Below are positions 1-14,200 of a stretch of 64,000 nt of DNA, one piece after another. The notes beneath the pieces were generated by a model, which was not told the origin of the DNA, made no database searches, and saw nothing but the letters and a program-made list of their open reading frames with translations. Source of the stretch: Mytilus galloprovincialis (Eukaryota; Mollusca; Bivalvia; Mytilida; Mytilidae); contig NC_134839.1 of assembly GCF_965363235.1 (NCBI RefSeq), positions 79,385,410 through 79,449,409 on the forward strand, written 5' to 3'. The position numbers were made by a program, and so were the translations under genes. Each line of letters begins with the position of its first letter. Within the stretch, counting starts at the first letter, position 1.

Positions 1-185
1 TAAACAAACGACAACAACTGAATAACAGGCTCCTGACTTGGGACAGAAACATACATAAATAATGTGGCGGGGTAAAACATGTTAGCGGGATTCCGATCCT
101 CCCCCTAACCTTGGACAGTGGTACATGTATAACAGTACAACATAAGAACAAACTATAAAAATCAGTCAAAAAAAGCTTAACTCTT
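1..185 (+). repeat. Dispersed bivalve repeat, 3' half
   Basis: This is the 3' part of a dispersed element cut by the window edge. It matches 24010-24200 almost base for base, including the words GGCTCCTGACTTGGGACAG and ATGTGGCGGGG. No coding potential is seen. I recognise the family as common in mussel DNA but cannot name it. Confidence 0.75.
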
Positions 186-1159
186 CAGATTGCCCATTGA
201 TATATCAAAAGCACTGAAAACTTCATTTGATATGTCTGATTTCAATTTATTCACATCATATTTTTTCGTGATGAACATTACTATTTGATTGATTATGTAG
301 AAAATCACTGAAGCATGACTGGAGAAGTCGCCCCCTCCCCCAGCCCCCCCCCCCCCCTTTATTGTCCCAGCTGACCTGAGAATCTGTCCCATTTTAACCA
401 TTAACGTCATACAACAATTACTTTTCCATTGTGGCATCATATATTTTGTATTAAAACATCAAAATTTTACATGGAATATATGTGATGTACATGCATGTAC
501 AGTTTGTAATGGCAGACATATACATATTGTAGCAATAAGGTGTATCCAAAGCAAAATAATTAATAATAAATCAACTCAATGGATAGAAGCATACTGGTAA
601 GTCAATTTTTTTTTCACACAGCATCTGCATAGAGTGATGAGATATAAATCAGGAGATCAATCACTGGTTTTAGAAGTCAAGAATTTTTATATTTTACTTA
701 TTTGGGTAGATACAATTTACATGTACATGTAACACAACATTTATCTTGTCATAATACCTGTACGCTCAGTGTTCTTCATGAAAACTATCACACTGATTTT
801 AAATCATTATAGGAAAGCACAGTGTATAAGCAAACATTTCAGGAGGCAAAGAGTCTATTATAGGCTGACTGCAATAGTCTGTATATTATCTGAAAAAGCT
901 TAGTTCTTGTCAACTTTCTTATTATTTCAAACATTTGAATAGATGTCTCCCAAATTTGGTGTATTTCTATTAGCTTTTTTTAAAGTCATTTTCATTTATT
1001 TTTCAACCTGGCCAAGAAATATGTTTAATATAGCTGATTTAGAGAAAGGCGACCTGGGTCACCTCTAACAAAGGCTATATTTATTGTCACTGCAAACATT
1101 TTACCTGTTCAACACCAAATGCTATCAAGTTTGGGGCCCCTGGCCATGGCCCTTTTTTT
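186..1159. other. Intergenic DNA, no gene seen
   Basis: AT-rich sequence without a supportable gene. A fragment at about 304-357 (ATCACTGAAGCATGACTGG followed by a long C run) belongs to the small inverted-repeat family seen complete at 7850-7995. The open frame across the C run on the minus strand is low-complexity and is not a gene. Confidence 0.6.
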
Positions 1160-3167
1160 AGCTCACCTGGCCCGAAGGGCCAAGTGAGCTTTTCTCATCA
1201 CTTGGCGTCCGGCGTCCGGCGTCGTCCGTCGTCCGTCGTCGTTAACTTTTACAAAAATCTTCTCCTCTGAAACTACTGGGCCAAATTTAACCAAACTTGG
1301 CCACAATCATCATTGGGGTATCTAATTTAAAAAATGTGTCCGGTGACCCAGCCAACCAACCAAGATGGCCACCATGGCTAAAAATAGAACATAGGGGTAA
1401 AATGCAGTTTTTGGCTTATAACTCAAAAACCAAAGCATTTAGAGCAAATCTGACAGGAGTAATATTGTTCATCAGGTCAAGATCTATCTGCCCTGAAATT
1501 TTCAGATGAATCGGACATTTCGTTGTTGGGTTGCTGCCCCTGAAATGGTAATTTTAAGGAAATTTTGCTGTTTTTGGTTATTATCTTGAATATTATTATA
1601 GATAGAGATAAACTGTAAACAGCAATAATGTTCAGCAAAGTAAGATCTACAAATAAGTCAACATGACCAAAATGGTCAGTTGACCACTTTAGGAGTTATT
1701 GCCCTTTATAGTCAATTTTTAACCATTTTTCGTAAATCTTAGTAATCTTTTAGAAAAATCTTCTCCTCTGAAACTACTGGGCCAAAATTAACCAAACTTG
1801 GCCATAATCATCATTGGGGTATCTAGTTTAAAAAATGTGTCCGATGCCCCGCCCAACCAACCAAGATGGCCAACATGGCTAAAAATAGAACATAGGGGTA
1901 AAATGCAGTTTTTGGCTTATAACTCAAAAACCAAAGCTTTTAGAGCAAATCTGACATTGATAAAATTGTTCATCAGGTCAAGATCTATCTGCTCTAAAAT
2001 TTTCAGATGAATCGGACATTCCGTTGTTGGGTTGCTGCCCCTGAAATGGTAATTTTTAAGGAAATTTTGCTGTTTTCGGTTATTATCTTGAATATTGTTA
2101 TAGATAGAGATAAACTGTAAACAGCAATAATGTTCAGCAAAGTAAGATCTACAAATAAGTCAACATGACCAAAATGGTCAGTTGACCACTTTAGGAGTTA
2201 TTGCCCTTTATAGTCAATTTTTATCCATTTTTCGTAAATCTTAGTAATCTTTTAGAAAAATCTTCTCTGAAACTACTGGGCCAAATTTAACCAAACTTGG
2301 CCATAATCATCATTGGGGTATCTAGTTTAAAAAATGTGTGCGATGACCCGGCCAACCAACCAAGATGGCCGCCATGGCTAAAAATAGAACATAGGGGTAA
2401 AATGCAGTTGACCACTTTAGGAGTTATTGCCCTTTCATAGTCAATTTTAAACCATTTTTCGTAAATCTTAGTAATCTTTTAGAAAAATCTTCTCCTCTGA
2501 AACTGCTGGGCCAAATTTAACCAAACCTAGCCATAATCATCATTGGGTATCTAGTTAAAAAAATGTGTCCGGTATCTCGGCCAACAAACCAAGATGGCCG
2601 CCATGGCTAAAAATAGAACATGGGGGTAAAATGCAGTTTTTGGCTTATAACTCAAAAACCAAAGCATTAAGAGCAAATCTGACAGGAAGTAAAATTGTTG
2701 ATCAGGTCACGATCTATCTGCCCTGGAATTTTCAGATGAATCGGATAATCGGTTGTTAGGTTGCTGCCCCTGAATTGGTAATTTTGAGGAAATTTTGCTG
2801 TTTTTTTGTTATTATCTTGAATATTATTATAGATAGAGATAAACTGTAAACAGCAATAATGTACAGCAAAGTAAGAACTAAAAATAAGTCAGTATGACCA
2901 AAATAGTCAATTGACCCCCTAATGAGTTATTGCCCTTCATAGTCAATTTTTAACAATTTTCTTAAAATTTGAAGATTTTCAATAACATTTTCCACAGAAA
3001 GTACTGTTATAGAGAGAGATAATTGTAAGCAGCAAGAATGTTTAGTAAAGTAAGATCTACAAACACATCACCATCATCAAAACACAATTTTGTCATGAAT
3101 CCATCTGTGTCCATTGTTTAATATTCACAGACCAAGGTGAACGACACAGGCTCTTTAGAGCCTCTAG
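1160..3167 (+). mobile_element. Helentron-like non-autonomous element, family 1
   Basis: The element opens with a near-perfect hairpin at 1160-1190 (AGCTCACCTGGCCC, loop GAA, then its complement). A GTCGTCC/GTCCGGC microsatellite follows at 1204-1241. The core is a tandem array with unit starts near 1253, 1754, 2255 and 2483, so the period is 501 bp, with one unit internally deleted to 228 bp. The right end has CCAAGGTGA, an imperfect inverted match to the left TCACCTGG, then a hairpin GGCTCT-TT-AGAGCC at 3149-3162. Short inverted ends, microsatellite, tandem core and 3' hairpin fit the Helentron-associated (HINE or 'pearl') plan. Class is inferred from structure; no transposase is present. 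Confidence 0.6.
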
Positions 3168-5081
3168 TTTCATAATTCATCTTACATACATGTACATCTC
3201 CTTTGAATTGTTTGCTTATTTGTTCTATGGTCTATCTATGCATATGTATCTATATACCACATTTTCATGGTCCCACAAAAATGTTTAAAATGTATACATT
3301 TGACTTTTTTCTAGCTTCTCTCATGTGATAGCCATACCTTTTTGGTCACTATTTATGTGTTGCGTTTAAATATGAATTGTAACACTTTACAGTGACTGAA
3401 CAGGTAAAACAAATACTTCTCAAGAAACAGAAAAAAGAAGACTACTTGGAACAGCACCAGACTACATGTATGTACATGTATGAATAAAAACTCAGATCGG
3501 AATAGCATGGAGGATATGATATGTCCTTGTGAATAAGCAAGGAAAGCTTTTAATAATAGTGCCTATTTTTTAATTTACTAGATTTTTCATTCATTATCTG
3601 TGAAATTTCAACATAATTTGTCATAAATCCTTTAACTATTAACTTTACTCAAACTTTCAGTGGTGGATCCAGAAATTTTCATAAGCGGGAGCCTACTGAC
3701 TGCCTAAGAAGGGGCCAACTCCAGTCATGCTTCAGTGATTCCCTATAAAAACAACAAAATTTTTCCTAAAAAAGGGGTGGCCCAGGCTCCCCGGAAAACC
3801 CTCTAACTCCACCTCTGACTTTAATTTAATGTGACAAGTGTTTCATTCACCAAACTACAGGTGCGTTTCTGTGATAAATATCATGCACAATTTTATAAAT
3901 GAGAGGGGAAAGAAGATCCACATGTGGTGTACCTGCACATGACAATTGTAAACTGCCCAATTTTTCTAATCACAACCAATCAACTAATCATGCTGATACT
4001 GACATTACCAGAGAGTACACATCAAATGAAAAATCACAAATAACTGATACATATTATCAGATATTACAGAATTAAATATGTTTTAAATTTATTACAAAAA
4101 AATGTGTTCTCAATCTTGTAGATAGATATTACTGGATCTCATATACATGTAAGTACCAAAGACAACTGTCTATCCAAGTCACAATTTATAAAAGTAAACT
4201 ATTAAAGGTTGTAGTTTGGTCTTCAACGCAAAGCTTGGTTCACACCAAACAGCAATTTTATATAGTCCATATCAATCATGACAATGGCGTTTGGGGTTAA
4301 ACATGTTTTCGTAGGTAAATAATATTGCCATGGAACTTTTTTCATGAGAGTGTTATAGTCTATAGAGTATTACTTCCTGTTTGGTGAAATAGTGAAATAG
4401 AAGTCAATACGTTCTTGCTCAATCCTATGTCGCTTTGAAGGTGTCATGATTGTAATCCTCAGCTTAAGCAATGTGTTACTGTAATTTGAATTTCAAAATG
4501 ACTGAGCGACGTTTTTCGAAGCACTGGTCACCTCCACCATAGCGAATCACATGACTTTGTCAATCAGTAAATTCCAGTGAAAAATATCTATAAGTAAAGA
4601 CTTGTCGGATAAAAATAAAATAATAGAGTACACAGGAAATGGCAAAGTTCACATAGTCGCGTATGATTAATCATTTAAAAAAAAATGAGCAAAAGGGGGG
4701 GGGGGGGGGATGGGGCGTACACACTTTACGTCCGCCTCTGGATCCGCCACTGCCTTCTGTTGTTGTCCATTTTGTCAAGTAGTAATCCTCGAAGGTATGT
4801 GTAGGTTATATGCTATTTTTATCAAGTTGATTATAGACACAGAATATCATTCCCCATTTCCATTCTCAATTTTATTAAGTCTCCTTCCATTATAACACGG
4901 GTCCACCAATAATACAAGAAAAATGACAAATTAGTAGAAAAAAAGCTACGTTTTCATATTGCTTGAAGTGCAATATTCCAATAAAAATAAACTACTCACA
5001 AACCACTGATCTCAATATAATCAGCTAAAATACGGCAAGCTTTTTAGAAAAGCTATTACTTGTTGAATAATAGAGATCCTT
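3168..5081. other. Intergenic DNA with small repeat fragments
   Basis: No gene is visible. It holds a copy of the small inverted-repeat element at 3659-3818, a fragment of the dispersed repeat family of 23789-24205 at about 4160-4260, a 15-bp G run near 4695, and a solo end of the small element (GGATCCGCCACT) at about 4735-4752. TTCCCCATTTCCATTCTCAA at about 4850 is another recurrent repeat end, seen again near 34845. Confidence 0.55.
3659..3818 (-). mobile_element. MITE-like element (AGTGGCGGATCC ends)
   Basis: A 160-bp element with imperfect inverted ends, AGTGGTGGATCC on the left and the complement of AGAGGTGGAGTTA on the right. It contains the family word CTCCAGTCATGCTTCAGTGA, the complement of a word in the 7850-7995 copy. 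Fragments of the family also lie near 304, 4735 and 13895. Confidence 0.55.
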
Positions 5082-5222
5082 ATCCGTATTTCTTGTTGTC
5101 CGATCTCGATTTTAAGTTACCTATCCGTTTGTTTACAAACAAATGTCGCATGTACTAGCAACGTCATTTCTATATATATAAATAGACATTACCAGTTTCA
5201 TTATAACAATTATACAATTAAG
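5082..5222 (+). promoter_or_regulatory. Putative promoter and non-coding first exon, gene A
   Basis: Between 5082 and 5140 the sequence matches 21022-21082, upstream of gene B, including ATCCGTATTT, CGATCTCGATT and a forkhead-like TGTTTACAAAC word. A strong TATA-type run (TATATATAAATAG) lies at 5173-5185, and ACAATTAAG followed by donor GTAAGG is at 5214-5228. Both coding first exons begin just after a splice acceptor, so an upstream exon is needed. Inference: transcription starts near 5205 and a very short leader exon ends at 5222. Confidence 0.4.
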
Positions 5223-5370
5223 GTAAGGCTGTCCATTTTTATAATATTTGTTTCTAGAGGATCAATCACAAAATATATAAAAATGTACTGTATTTTTCCT
5301 ACTTTAGATTTATTTCCTGATTCAAAGGGAAAACATGATCGAGATAACTCTCTTTATAGTCGGTTGCAAT

Positions 5371-5570
5371 ATATAGGGGGTCTCATTGGGGGGTTCGGAT
5401 CCCGCTTACTGTTTTGTCAAATTCCCGTATCCCGTTTACACTATGTACGTTAGCAATTCTCATATTTTTGTAATTTCTCGTGTCCCGCTTTGCTTCAATT
5501 CCCGTTTTCACGGCACAATAGTTTGACTTTCGTGTGTCACGCTTATAGACCCCAATAAGACCCACTATAT
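5371..5570 (+). mobile_element. MITE with GGGTCTCATTGGGG ends, copy 1
   Basis: A 200-bp element with inverted ends (GGGTCTCATTGGGG on the left, the complement of GGGTCTTATTGGGG on the right), flanked by TATA on both sides, which suggests a TA-type target duplication. Related copies are at 14311-14525 and, inverted, at 52641-52829. All contain degenerate TCCCGTATCCCG words. It has no open frame of its own. Confidence 0.65.
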
Positions 5571-7849
5571 AGACACACACTTACACACACTTTAAAAAAT
5601 ATATGGCAATAGATTGATATGATTCATCTTACAGCATCATAATCATACTGATGAGGATATTGTTTTCCGAAGTATTTATAGATACTTAATTAGATTGAAT
5701 GTTTCCTATAAAATTTATAATAATTGTGTTCATTAAGACGTTAAGCACGATATTGCGTCTCAAATGGTAACGTCAATTTCTTACGTTTTACGGCGATTAA
5801 TGATTATTTGGGACAAGTTTTTTTTATTTCGCTTGTAATTTTTGTTTTGCATATCAATATGGATACTTCTTAATGATTAGTTGTACTGAATATGCATGAA
5901 ATATTTCCCACTGAAAGTAACGTAAGCAACAAACAAAATATATCGTATTTGGGTAATGCATAAATCTATATGAAATGAGAAGATATATACGGTATGATGA
6001 GTGCCAATGAGACAACTCTCTACCAGAGACCAATTGACATAAAACGTAATACTATGCAATGTTTCCCCATTTAGATCCGAAAAGGAGGAAGATATATATT
6101 TTGCTTTACTATAAAAAGTTTTTCGGGAATTACAAGTTAAACGGGTCTTGCTTATAAAACTCAATTTACTAATAGCGGTACTATTAGATTAAGAAATGAA
6201 ACGATTGTCGAAATAAAAGGTTAATTATAATTCATCTCATATATTTACAAGCTTTGTATGATGTGGAGAGGTATATAGCCAATGGCACGCTTTAGGCCCA
6301 ATTTCATTTTCACTTTCAAGTTCTATACATATGAATCTTATTGCAGAGAAACAAAAAAAAATCGAAGTGTTACGCTTCCCAAATTTGAAAATTTGAAAAA
6401 GAGGATTTTTTTATCCTCTCATGATACTAACTTTTTCACAACTTAAGAACCTCATCTAAACGAACAACCCCAGTCATCGGATTTTTTTAAAATACTTTGT
6501 GGTCTTATTGATAGTATCTGATCATCAAGAAAATTCTGTCTGAGGAAATATACAGATGATCCACCATAAATAGCGTACCCCGAATAGACAACGTTGAAAA
6601 CGTATGAAAATCGTCCATTGGACAAACTTGCAAGACATTTGATTTCTATGAAAACGAAGTCATTTTGACTACGCAAATTATTAAAAACTATGTAGCTGTT
6701 TTGCAAAGTTAAAGCACAAGTACGGAAAAGCACTATGTAGCATGCAACTAATCTAATTTTTCAATGAATAGCGTCGCAAATGCCAATTTATTTGTAAAAA
6801 GCGTCAAAATCCGACATTGGACATCTTGCAAGACATTTGCCAGAAGCCGTTGCATTTTTATATGAAGTGTGAGTGCTGCAAAAATTCGATTCTGATATGG
6901 TATATGAATGTACTTTTGTGAGCATAATTTACACAAACGAAATATCATATAATCTTATACTTTAAAACCTATAAATTCTGATAACTTAACATTTTCCAAA
7001 ATCTGACCATAATGACAACTATTTGTTTTTACCAAAAACTAGCGTTGATCGTTACAGGAACGCATATTCAGTAATATTGTAATACTTTATATATAAAACA
7101 TATCATTCATTCGAATTTTCGCGGATATAACACTGTTTTGAAGAACACAAACACCCCTGCTAAAGTTATTATGCGTAAAGTCTGTTACGTCTGACACGCA
7201 TATTTTTGACGTTTTGTCAATATGTTGTCCTTATTTGACTATAGTAAAGTATGATAAAACAATTTGCACTTTTTTTCGAAATAGTATTTACCTGTCTAGT
7301 CTATGGATAAAGTTTTATATATCTTAACTGATATGATTTTATAGAAAAGCTGTTTATTAGTGTGGACTTGTTGAATACACAGTATTGACGCAATAACGTG
7401 CGTAACGTCTGTACATTTTGAGGGGTTCGTAGGTGCCTGTTTGCCCATTTCTGTCCCTTATGAAACCAATATACCCTCATTTTCCAATGGCAGTCCCAAT
7501 TTCCCCGACCTGCATCCCGGATGGCCTCTATTGCAAGACCTACATATTGTTTTTAGTGTTAACTTGTTTTCGTCCTGAACATGCATAAAAAATTTCAGCT
7601 ACTGGACTTTTATCAACCAACAATCAATCAATACATCAATCATTGTACCCTTATGGGTATATTATATATTACATCTGGTCAGAGACATATATAAATTGTA
7701 TTATATGGCTCTGATCTGGTTAATGTGTAGACAAAAAATGAAGGATGGAAGGTCGGATTGTTCATACATTTTACTGTTCAGTAAGTTGTGTTTTTTCATG
7801 CGCATTTTACAATTGAGCAATCGTTTACAGATTAAATTAGTACAGCTTC
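5571..7849. other. Presumed first intron of gene A
   Basis: This lies between the putative leader exon and the first coding exon of gene A. A fragment of the dispersed repeat recognised by GCCAATGAGACAACTCTC is at about 5990-6070. Minus-strand open frames at 5877-6164, 6452-6733 and 6748-6948 have no recognisable domain and look like chance frames in AT-rich DNA. Nothing else is seen. Confidence 0.45.
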
Positions 7850-7995
7850 AGAGGCGGATTAAGAGGGCGCAAATCCCTTTTTGTGGGAAATAATGGTTGA
7901 TTATTCAGGGAATCATTGAAGCACGACTGGAGAGGGCCCCTTCTCCGGCAGTCTGTGCCCCTTCCCCCCTTATGAAAATTTCTAAATCCGCCACT
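7850..7995 (+). mobile_element. MITE-like element (AGAGGCGGATT ends), complete copy
   Basis: A 146-bp element with inverted ends AGAGGCGGATT and AATCCGCCACT, a C-rich centre and the word AATCATTGAAGCACGACTGG. It is the best-preserved copy of the family represented at 3659-3818. It lies about 200 bp upstream of the first coding exon of gene A. Confidence 0.6.
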
Positions 7996-8215
7996 TTTTA
8001 TTTAACTATCAACCCTAAATTTGACATATCTTATGTTTAAAAGTTTTTTTAACTTATAAAGTATGAATAAGGGGCTTTTTTACGAGACATATATTTAATA
8101 TTCCATTATTATCAAAATTTTTAAAACATATATCGCTTATTATTCCCCCATTCCATACTTTAATCATTATTACGTTCATTTATGTTTTTTATAGATAAAT
8201 TTAGAGTCAACGAAA

Positions 8216-11200
8216 ATGAAGAAACTGCTCAAACTTAGTGTTAAGTCAACAAGATCAAAGAAAAACGAAATAGACAATCATGAAGATTTTTCGGATGACG
8301 AATTTCTAAAAAATAATAACGAAAATAGTGAAAATTTTAGACAGGACAAAATTCTTCCGGATTTTGAAACTGACATGCCAAGCAGAGCATGGAGAAGAAT
8401 GAGTGAAAAACAAACTTTTAAAACAGTGACCCCACTGAATATTCATTCCCAAGTAAAACCTGATTGTTTACGATTTGTTTGTTTGTCTGATACACACTCT
8501 AAGCTCCATGTAGATGAGATGTCGAATTTTTATGTTCCTCCTGGGGACATCTTACTACATGCAGGAGATTTCACGATGAAAGGGAGACCGCTGGAAATCG
8601 AACGATTCAATGAAGCACTAGGTAAGAATTCATAATATGCGCATTCAGTAGTATTCTTTGAAAAAAGTGGAAGTATAATAACAATTGGATGCACTTTATG
8701 TTGGACTGAGCCGATCACAAGACCAAAAAAGTGTTAATTGCTGATAATTGATTTATGATTACTTAGCGTTCAGTGGCAGACATTTCATTCATATTCATTA
8801 CAATCACCACTCTATAATGCCACACAAGCACAATCACGATGGATATTACATAGGATCACAGAATGGTCTCCTTCACTGAAATTTAACATGCTGGTATGGA
8901 ATCATGCCTCCCTGTGATTTGATATTGGCCACTATAAATAGTTCGGAATATAATATTAGTTACTGACCCCTTATATATCGTATTAGGTCACTAGCACACT
9001 TTGCAACGAATTTATCTTACCGACTGTCTTAACAACTGGTATTTACACTAGTGGCTAATTAAAGTGATCAAGTCTCCAATAACGTGTGTATTAAGAGCCT
9101 ATACCTTACTTCCCCATTGTTCTATACAAAAACAAATATCAACAATTACAATAAACACTTGTTAGCTATATATTTATTTCAATCGTTCATTATCATTTTT
9201 TTCTTCTGTTGAAACCTTTAAGATTTTGCCTCAATACACGTGTTGTTTTAAAATATGGACGTGACACCACTAACAGTGTATTGAAATACCGGTAAGCCTT
9301 ATATATGGAATATACACGGTCTCCACGCGGTTACTTTTAACCATTCATATTCCTAGAAATGTATAGCAGGTAAATTAAATGTTTATCCATCATCACCACA
9401 AAAGGTACACAATACTGTAGAAAGCTCTGACTGGATCTCTACACTGAATATGAAGACTGCATTTTGACTCTTAGATGTCTGTCGGTTTTGTGTGTCTTGG
9501 ATCGTTGTCATGTGGTAGTGATCGATGTCTCATTGATATAATAGATAATTTTTTAAGCCGTTATCCGACATAATAATACAAAAAGCAAGCATTTACAAAC
9601 ATATGCCTTTTTGCATGGTGATAATATGAAGAATTAATGAGCGTGATAAGCTTGAAGTATTAAGGAAAAAAGTAAATAATGCGACTATAGATTAAGGATT
9701 AAACATAATATTCTGAATGAAAATAATGTAAATTATATATTTTTACACTCAAAGAAGTGCATTTCTGTATTAATCATGGCTGTGTGTGAAATTGAATATG
9801 TTTTATTTCAGGTAAACTTCCACATAAAAAGAAGATTGTAATCGCAGGAAATCATGAGTTGTCTTTTGACGAAAGTCTTTTTACCGAAGCTAACTGTTTC
9901 GGAGAGAGTATTGGAACAGTAAAATGTTATCTCAAAACCAAAGGATTGAAATCTGTTCGAGGATTATTGACTAATGCTATTTATTTACAAGATTCGATGG
10001 TTACTGTTTGTGGAATAAATATCTATGGATCTCCTTGGTAAATATTTTTGATGAAACTGAATTATTTATATTGCACTGTTTAACATGTTTAACTCCAACT
10101 TCACAACCTAACGGTGTGATATTACATGTGGCTTTCATGCGTTTGCCTGGCTTGATGTAACTGTATGACACAACATATGTCTTTCTTGCAGTTGATAGCT
10201 AATGGAAACTGGCATTAAATGTGTCTGTCATGCAATTGTTAGCTAAGTAGCTGTGTGACATCAATTCTGTCTTTCATACAGTAAATAGCTTAGGATAATT
10301 ATGTGGCATCATGTGTTTCTTTCATGAGGTTTATAGCTAAAGGTGGCATCATATAGGTAACAGTGTGGTATTATATGTATTTTTCGTCCAGGTGGTGGCT
10401 TACGGGTATCTGTGTAACATCATAGTTGATGTCTTACGGTAACTGTGGTATATGATGATTAACGATAACTATATGGCATCATTTGTTTCTTTTAATCAAT
10501 ATAGGTTACTGTGAGGCATCAATTGTGTCCTTCATATAGTTGATGAATAAAGATATTAACTGTGAGGCCACAAATTTGTCTTTTATGCACTTTAACATTA
10601 TATTTCAACCTATATTTCATCGATGTAAATAAAAATAAATAGATATCGGAAAGCTTGTTCGAATCAAGACTCCCTCATAACTTTTGTCACATGAAGTGGA
10701 ATGCCTTTTTTTTCGTGACTGTGTACCTTTTTTTTTTACATGCATTGATATTAAATGTTTTAGGCAACCCCGATTTGGTTGTTGGGCGTTCAATGCTATT
10801 CGTGGTGAAGAAATATTGCAGAAATGGAATTGGATACCTGAAAATGTTGATATTCTCATAACACATGGACCACCTGTTGGTGAGTTTTATCGGCTTTAAA
10901 TGCTATTATATTCATATTTGATTTGGTATTCCTACTCGTTTGAATTTGAGTGGCATTGATGTGTCTTATGAAAACGTAGGACTGGCGATCTTAACTAAAG
11001 CCTTGTATCTGTGATAAGTTGTTACGTTTTTTATGCTTTACTGACTTAAGAGATATGGCGTATATGTATAAGGTTTTATTTAGGTTCTATTTTCGACAAT
11101 CAAGTCATTTCGTTTTAAAATTGGTGATAAGATATCATCTTTCAAATATATTAGATTCATTCTTATTTTTTTTTATATAGAAAAACGGATATTGTAAATA

Positions 11201-14200
11201 GTTATCAAAGGTACCAGGATTATAATTTAATACCACAGACGCGCGTTTCCAGTGTATATAAAGTGCGAATCCAGCTAGTTCATTTTTATACGACCGCAAA
11301 ATTTGAAAAATTTTTCGTCGTATATTGCTATCACGTTGGCGTCGTCGTCGTCGTCGTCGGCGTCGTCGTCGTCGTCGTCCGAATACTTTTAGTTTTCGCA
11401 CTCTAACTTTAGTAAAAGTGAATAGAAATCTATGAAATTTTAACACAAGGTTTATGACCACAAAAGGAAGGTTGGGATTGATTTTGGGAGTTTTGGTCCC
11501 AACATTTTAGGAATTAGGGGCCAAAAAGGGCCCAAATAAGCATTTTCTTGGTTTTCGCACTATAACTTTAGTTTAAGTTAATAGAAATCTATGAAATTTT
11601 GACACAAGGTTTATGACCACAAAAGAAAGGTTGGGATTGATTTTGGGAGTTTTGGTTCCAACAGTTTAGGAATTAGGGGCCAAAAAAGGGCCCAAATAAG
11701 CATTATTCTTGGTTTTCGCACAATAACTTTAGTTTAAGTAAATAGAAATCTATGAAATTTAAACACAAGGTTTATGACCATAAAAGGAAGGTTGGTATTG
11801 ATTTTGGGAGTTTTGGTCCCAACAGTTTAGGAATAAAGGGCCCAAAGGGTCCAAATTAAACTTTGTTTGATTTCATCAAAAATTGAATAATTGGGGTTCT
11901 TTGGTATGCCGAATCTAACTGTGTATGCAGATTCTTAATTTTTGGTCCCGTTTTCAAATTGGTCTACATTAAGGTCCAAAGGGTCCAAAATTAAACTTAG
12001 TTTGATTTTAACAAAAATTGAATCCTGGGGGTTGTTTGATATGCTGAATTTAGAAATGTACTTAGATTTTTAATTATTGGCCTAGTTTTCAAGTTGGTCC
12101 AAATGGGGGTCCAAAATTAAACTTTGTTCATCAAAAATTGAATAAATGGGTTCTTTGATATGCCAAATCTAATTGTGTATGTAGATTCTTAATTTTTGGT
12201 CCAGTTTTCAAATTGGTCTACATTAAGGTCCAAAGGGTCCAAAATTAAACTAAGTTTGATTTTAACAAAAATTAAATTCTTGGGCTAATTTGATATGCTT
12301 TATCTAAATATGTACTTTGATTTTTGATTATGGGCCCAGTTTTCAAGTTGGTCCAAATCAGGATTCCATATCAAGTATTGTGCAATAGCAAGAAATTTTC
12401 AATTGCACAGTATTGCACAATAGCAAGAAATATCTAATTGCACAATATTGTGCAATAGCAATTAATTTTCAATTGGAGTTATCTTTCTTTGTATAGAATA
12501 GAAGTTGATAATATATGTTGGAAATTTGCCAGACATGACTATGATGTCATTTTCTATTTTTATTTGCCAATAACTTTATGTAAATAACTTCATTGGAAAT
12601 TTGCCAATATAAAATGTTGCTGATGAAGCTTTTTTTCCTTATCTTATCTAAAATGTTTTTAGATAATGTATGTTGGACATTTGCCAGACATGACTATGAT
12701 GTCATTTTCTATTTTTATTTGCCAATAACTTTATGTAAATAACTTCATTGGAAATTTGCCAATATAAAATGTTGCTGATGAAGTTTTTTTTATTGTTGTA
12801 TACAATAAACAATGTATATTCACTTTTACTACCAACCAATCTTTACCATTCAGTGATAACAAGCACTTTATTTTACATTTTAATATTTTATGATGTATTT
12901 AAAAGAGTAGTTATTGTTGCAAACTCCATTAGAAATTTGAATTGATATCAGTTTTGGAAAAAGGGAAACGGGGATGTGAAAAAAAGGGGGGGGGGTTTAA
13001 ATTTTTCTCATTTCAGATTTCATAAATAAAAAGAAAATTTCTTCAAACATTTTTTTGAGAGGATTAATATTCAACAGCATAGTGAATTGTTTAAAGGCAA
13101 AAAAAATATTTTAAGTTCATTAGACCACATTCATTCTGTGTCAGAAATCTATGCTGTGTCAACTATTTAATTTTAGATTTAAAAAGTTTGAAGAAGAAAT
13201 CTTTAATTGATTTGTAAAATCTTGACATTTGTTTTGTGTAAAAAAAAAACATGTAATGTCAAAAATTTGATCACAATCCAAATTCAGAGCTGTATCACGC
13301 TTGAATGTTTTGTCCATACTTGCCCCAACTGTTCAGGGTTCGACCTCTGCGGTCGTATAAAGCTGCGCCCTGCGGAGCACCTGGTTACTGTTATATGCGG
13401 GTATGTCTATTGTAGAATAAAGGATCATGGGAAAACTGTATTTGTTTACGTTTTGAAAATATCAAGTTAAAGGATTTTAAGTTAAGTTTTAACATATTTT
13501 CATTGTGATATGTCTTTATAATATACAAACATAGCATTAAACTTCAAATAAGTGTTATAAAAGCATCATAATATAGCATATCGATTATTGAAAGCGATCC
13601 ATTTTAACTATAGATGCGATGAATTATCACTGTTAGTGCAGTCATTATTAATGTAGAATTTTCAAAGATGCGAGGAATTTTTATTGTAGAATTATGTGAT
13701 AAATGCACTTGCAACAAATGAAAAAAAACTTAGTTGATGACTTTAGGATTTATGATACATGTATTTTCCAATTGAAATACAAACTCCTCATTCATTCTTC
13801 ATCAAATATATAGCTTTTCAAACTTGTAACAAAAGCGATTCTCAAAATGTCATATTGTATTCTTCAGATTACGTTTCTCCTTGATTTTAACTTATATAGT
13901 GAATCACTGGAGCGTGACAGCAGCGGGCCCTCTTAAGCAGTCAGTGGGCCCCTACTTATGAAAAATTCTAGATCCGCGAATGGATACTACCACAGAGGTA
14001 AAACCATGCACATTTGGGTTATTGTACACGAAATGCATGCTACAATTCATTTTTGTTGATTTTAGACCCTTTGGAACTCTATGTGGGCTATTTCAGCAAC
14101 TAGGCAAAAAATCCCCAAACTTGATACATGGTCAGATTCAGCATGTCAACGAATTCCAAATATCTATATTAAAGGACTTTTGTCTATAAATTTGGACCCC

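Noticed and set aside
1297..2759. Three similar open frames (1297-1509, 1798-2010, 2565-2759) as a gene family
   Set aside because: They are the same segment of successive 501-bp core repeats in a non-coding element; the third lies in a unit after an internally deleted one.
11135..11461. Arginine-rich 108-codon minus-strand frame
   Set aside because: The arginine run is translation of the GTCGTC microsatellite in the Helentron-like element.
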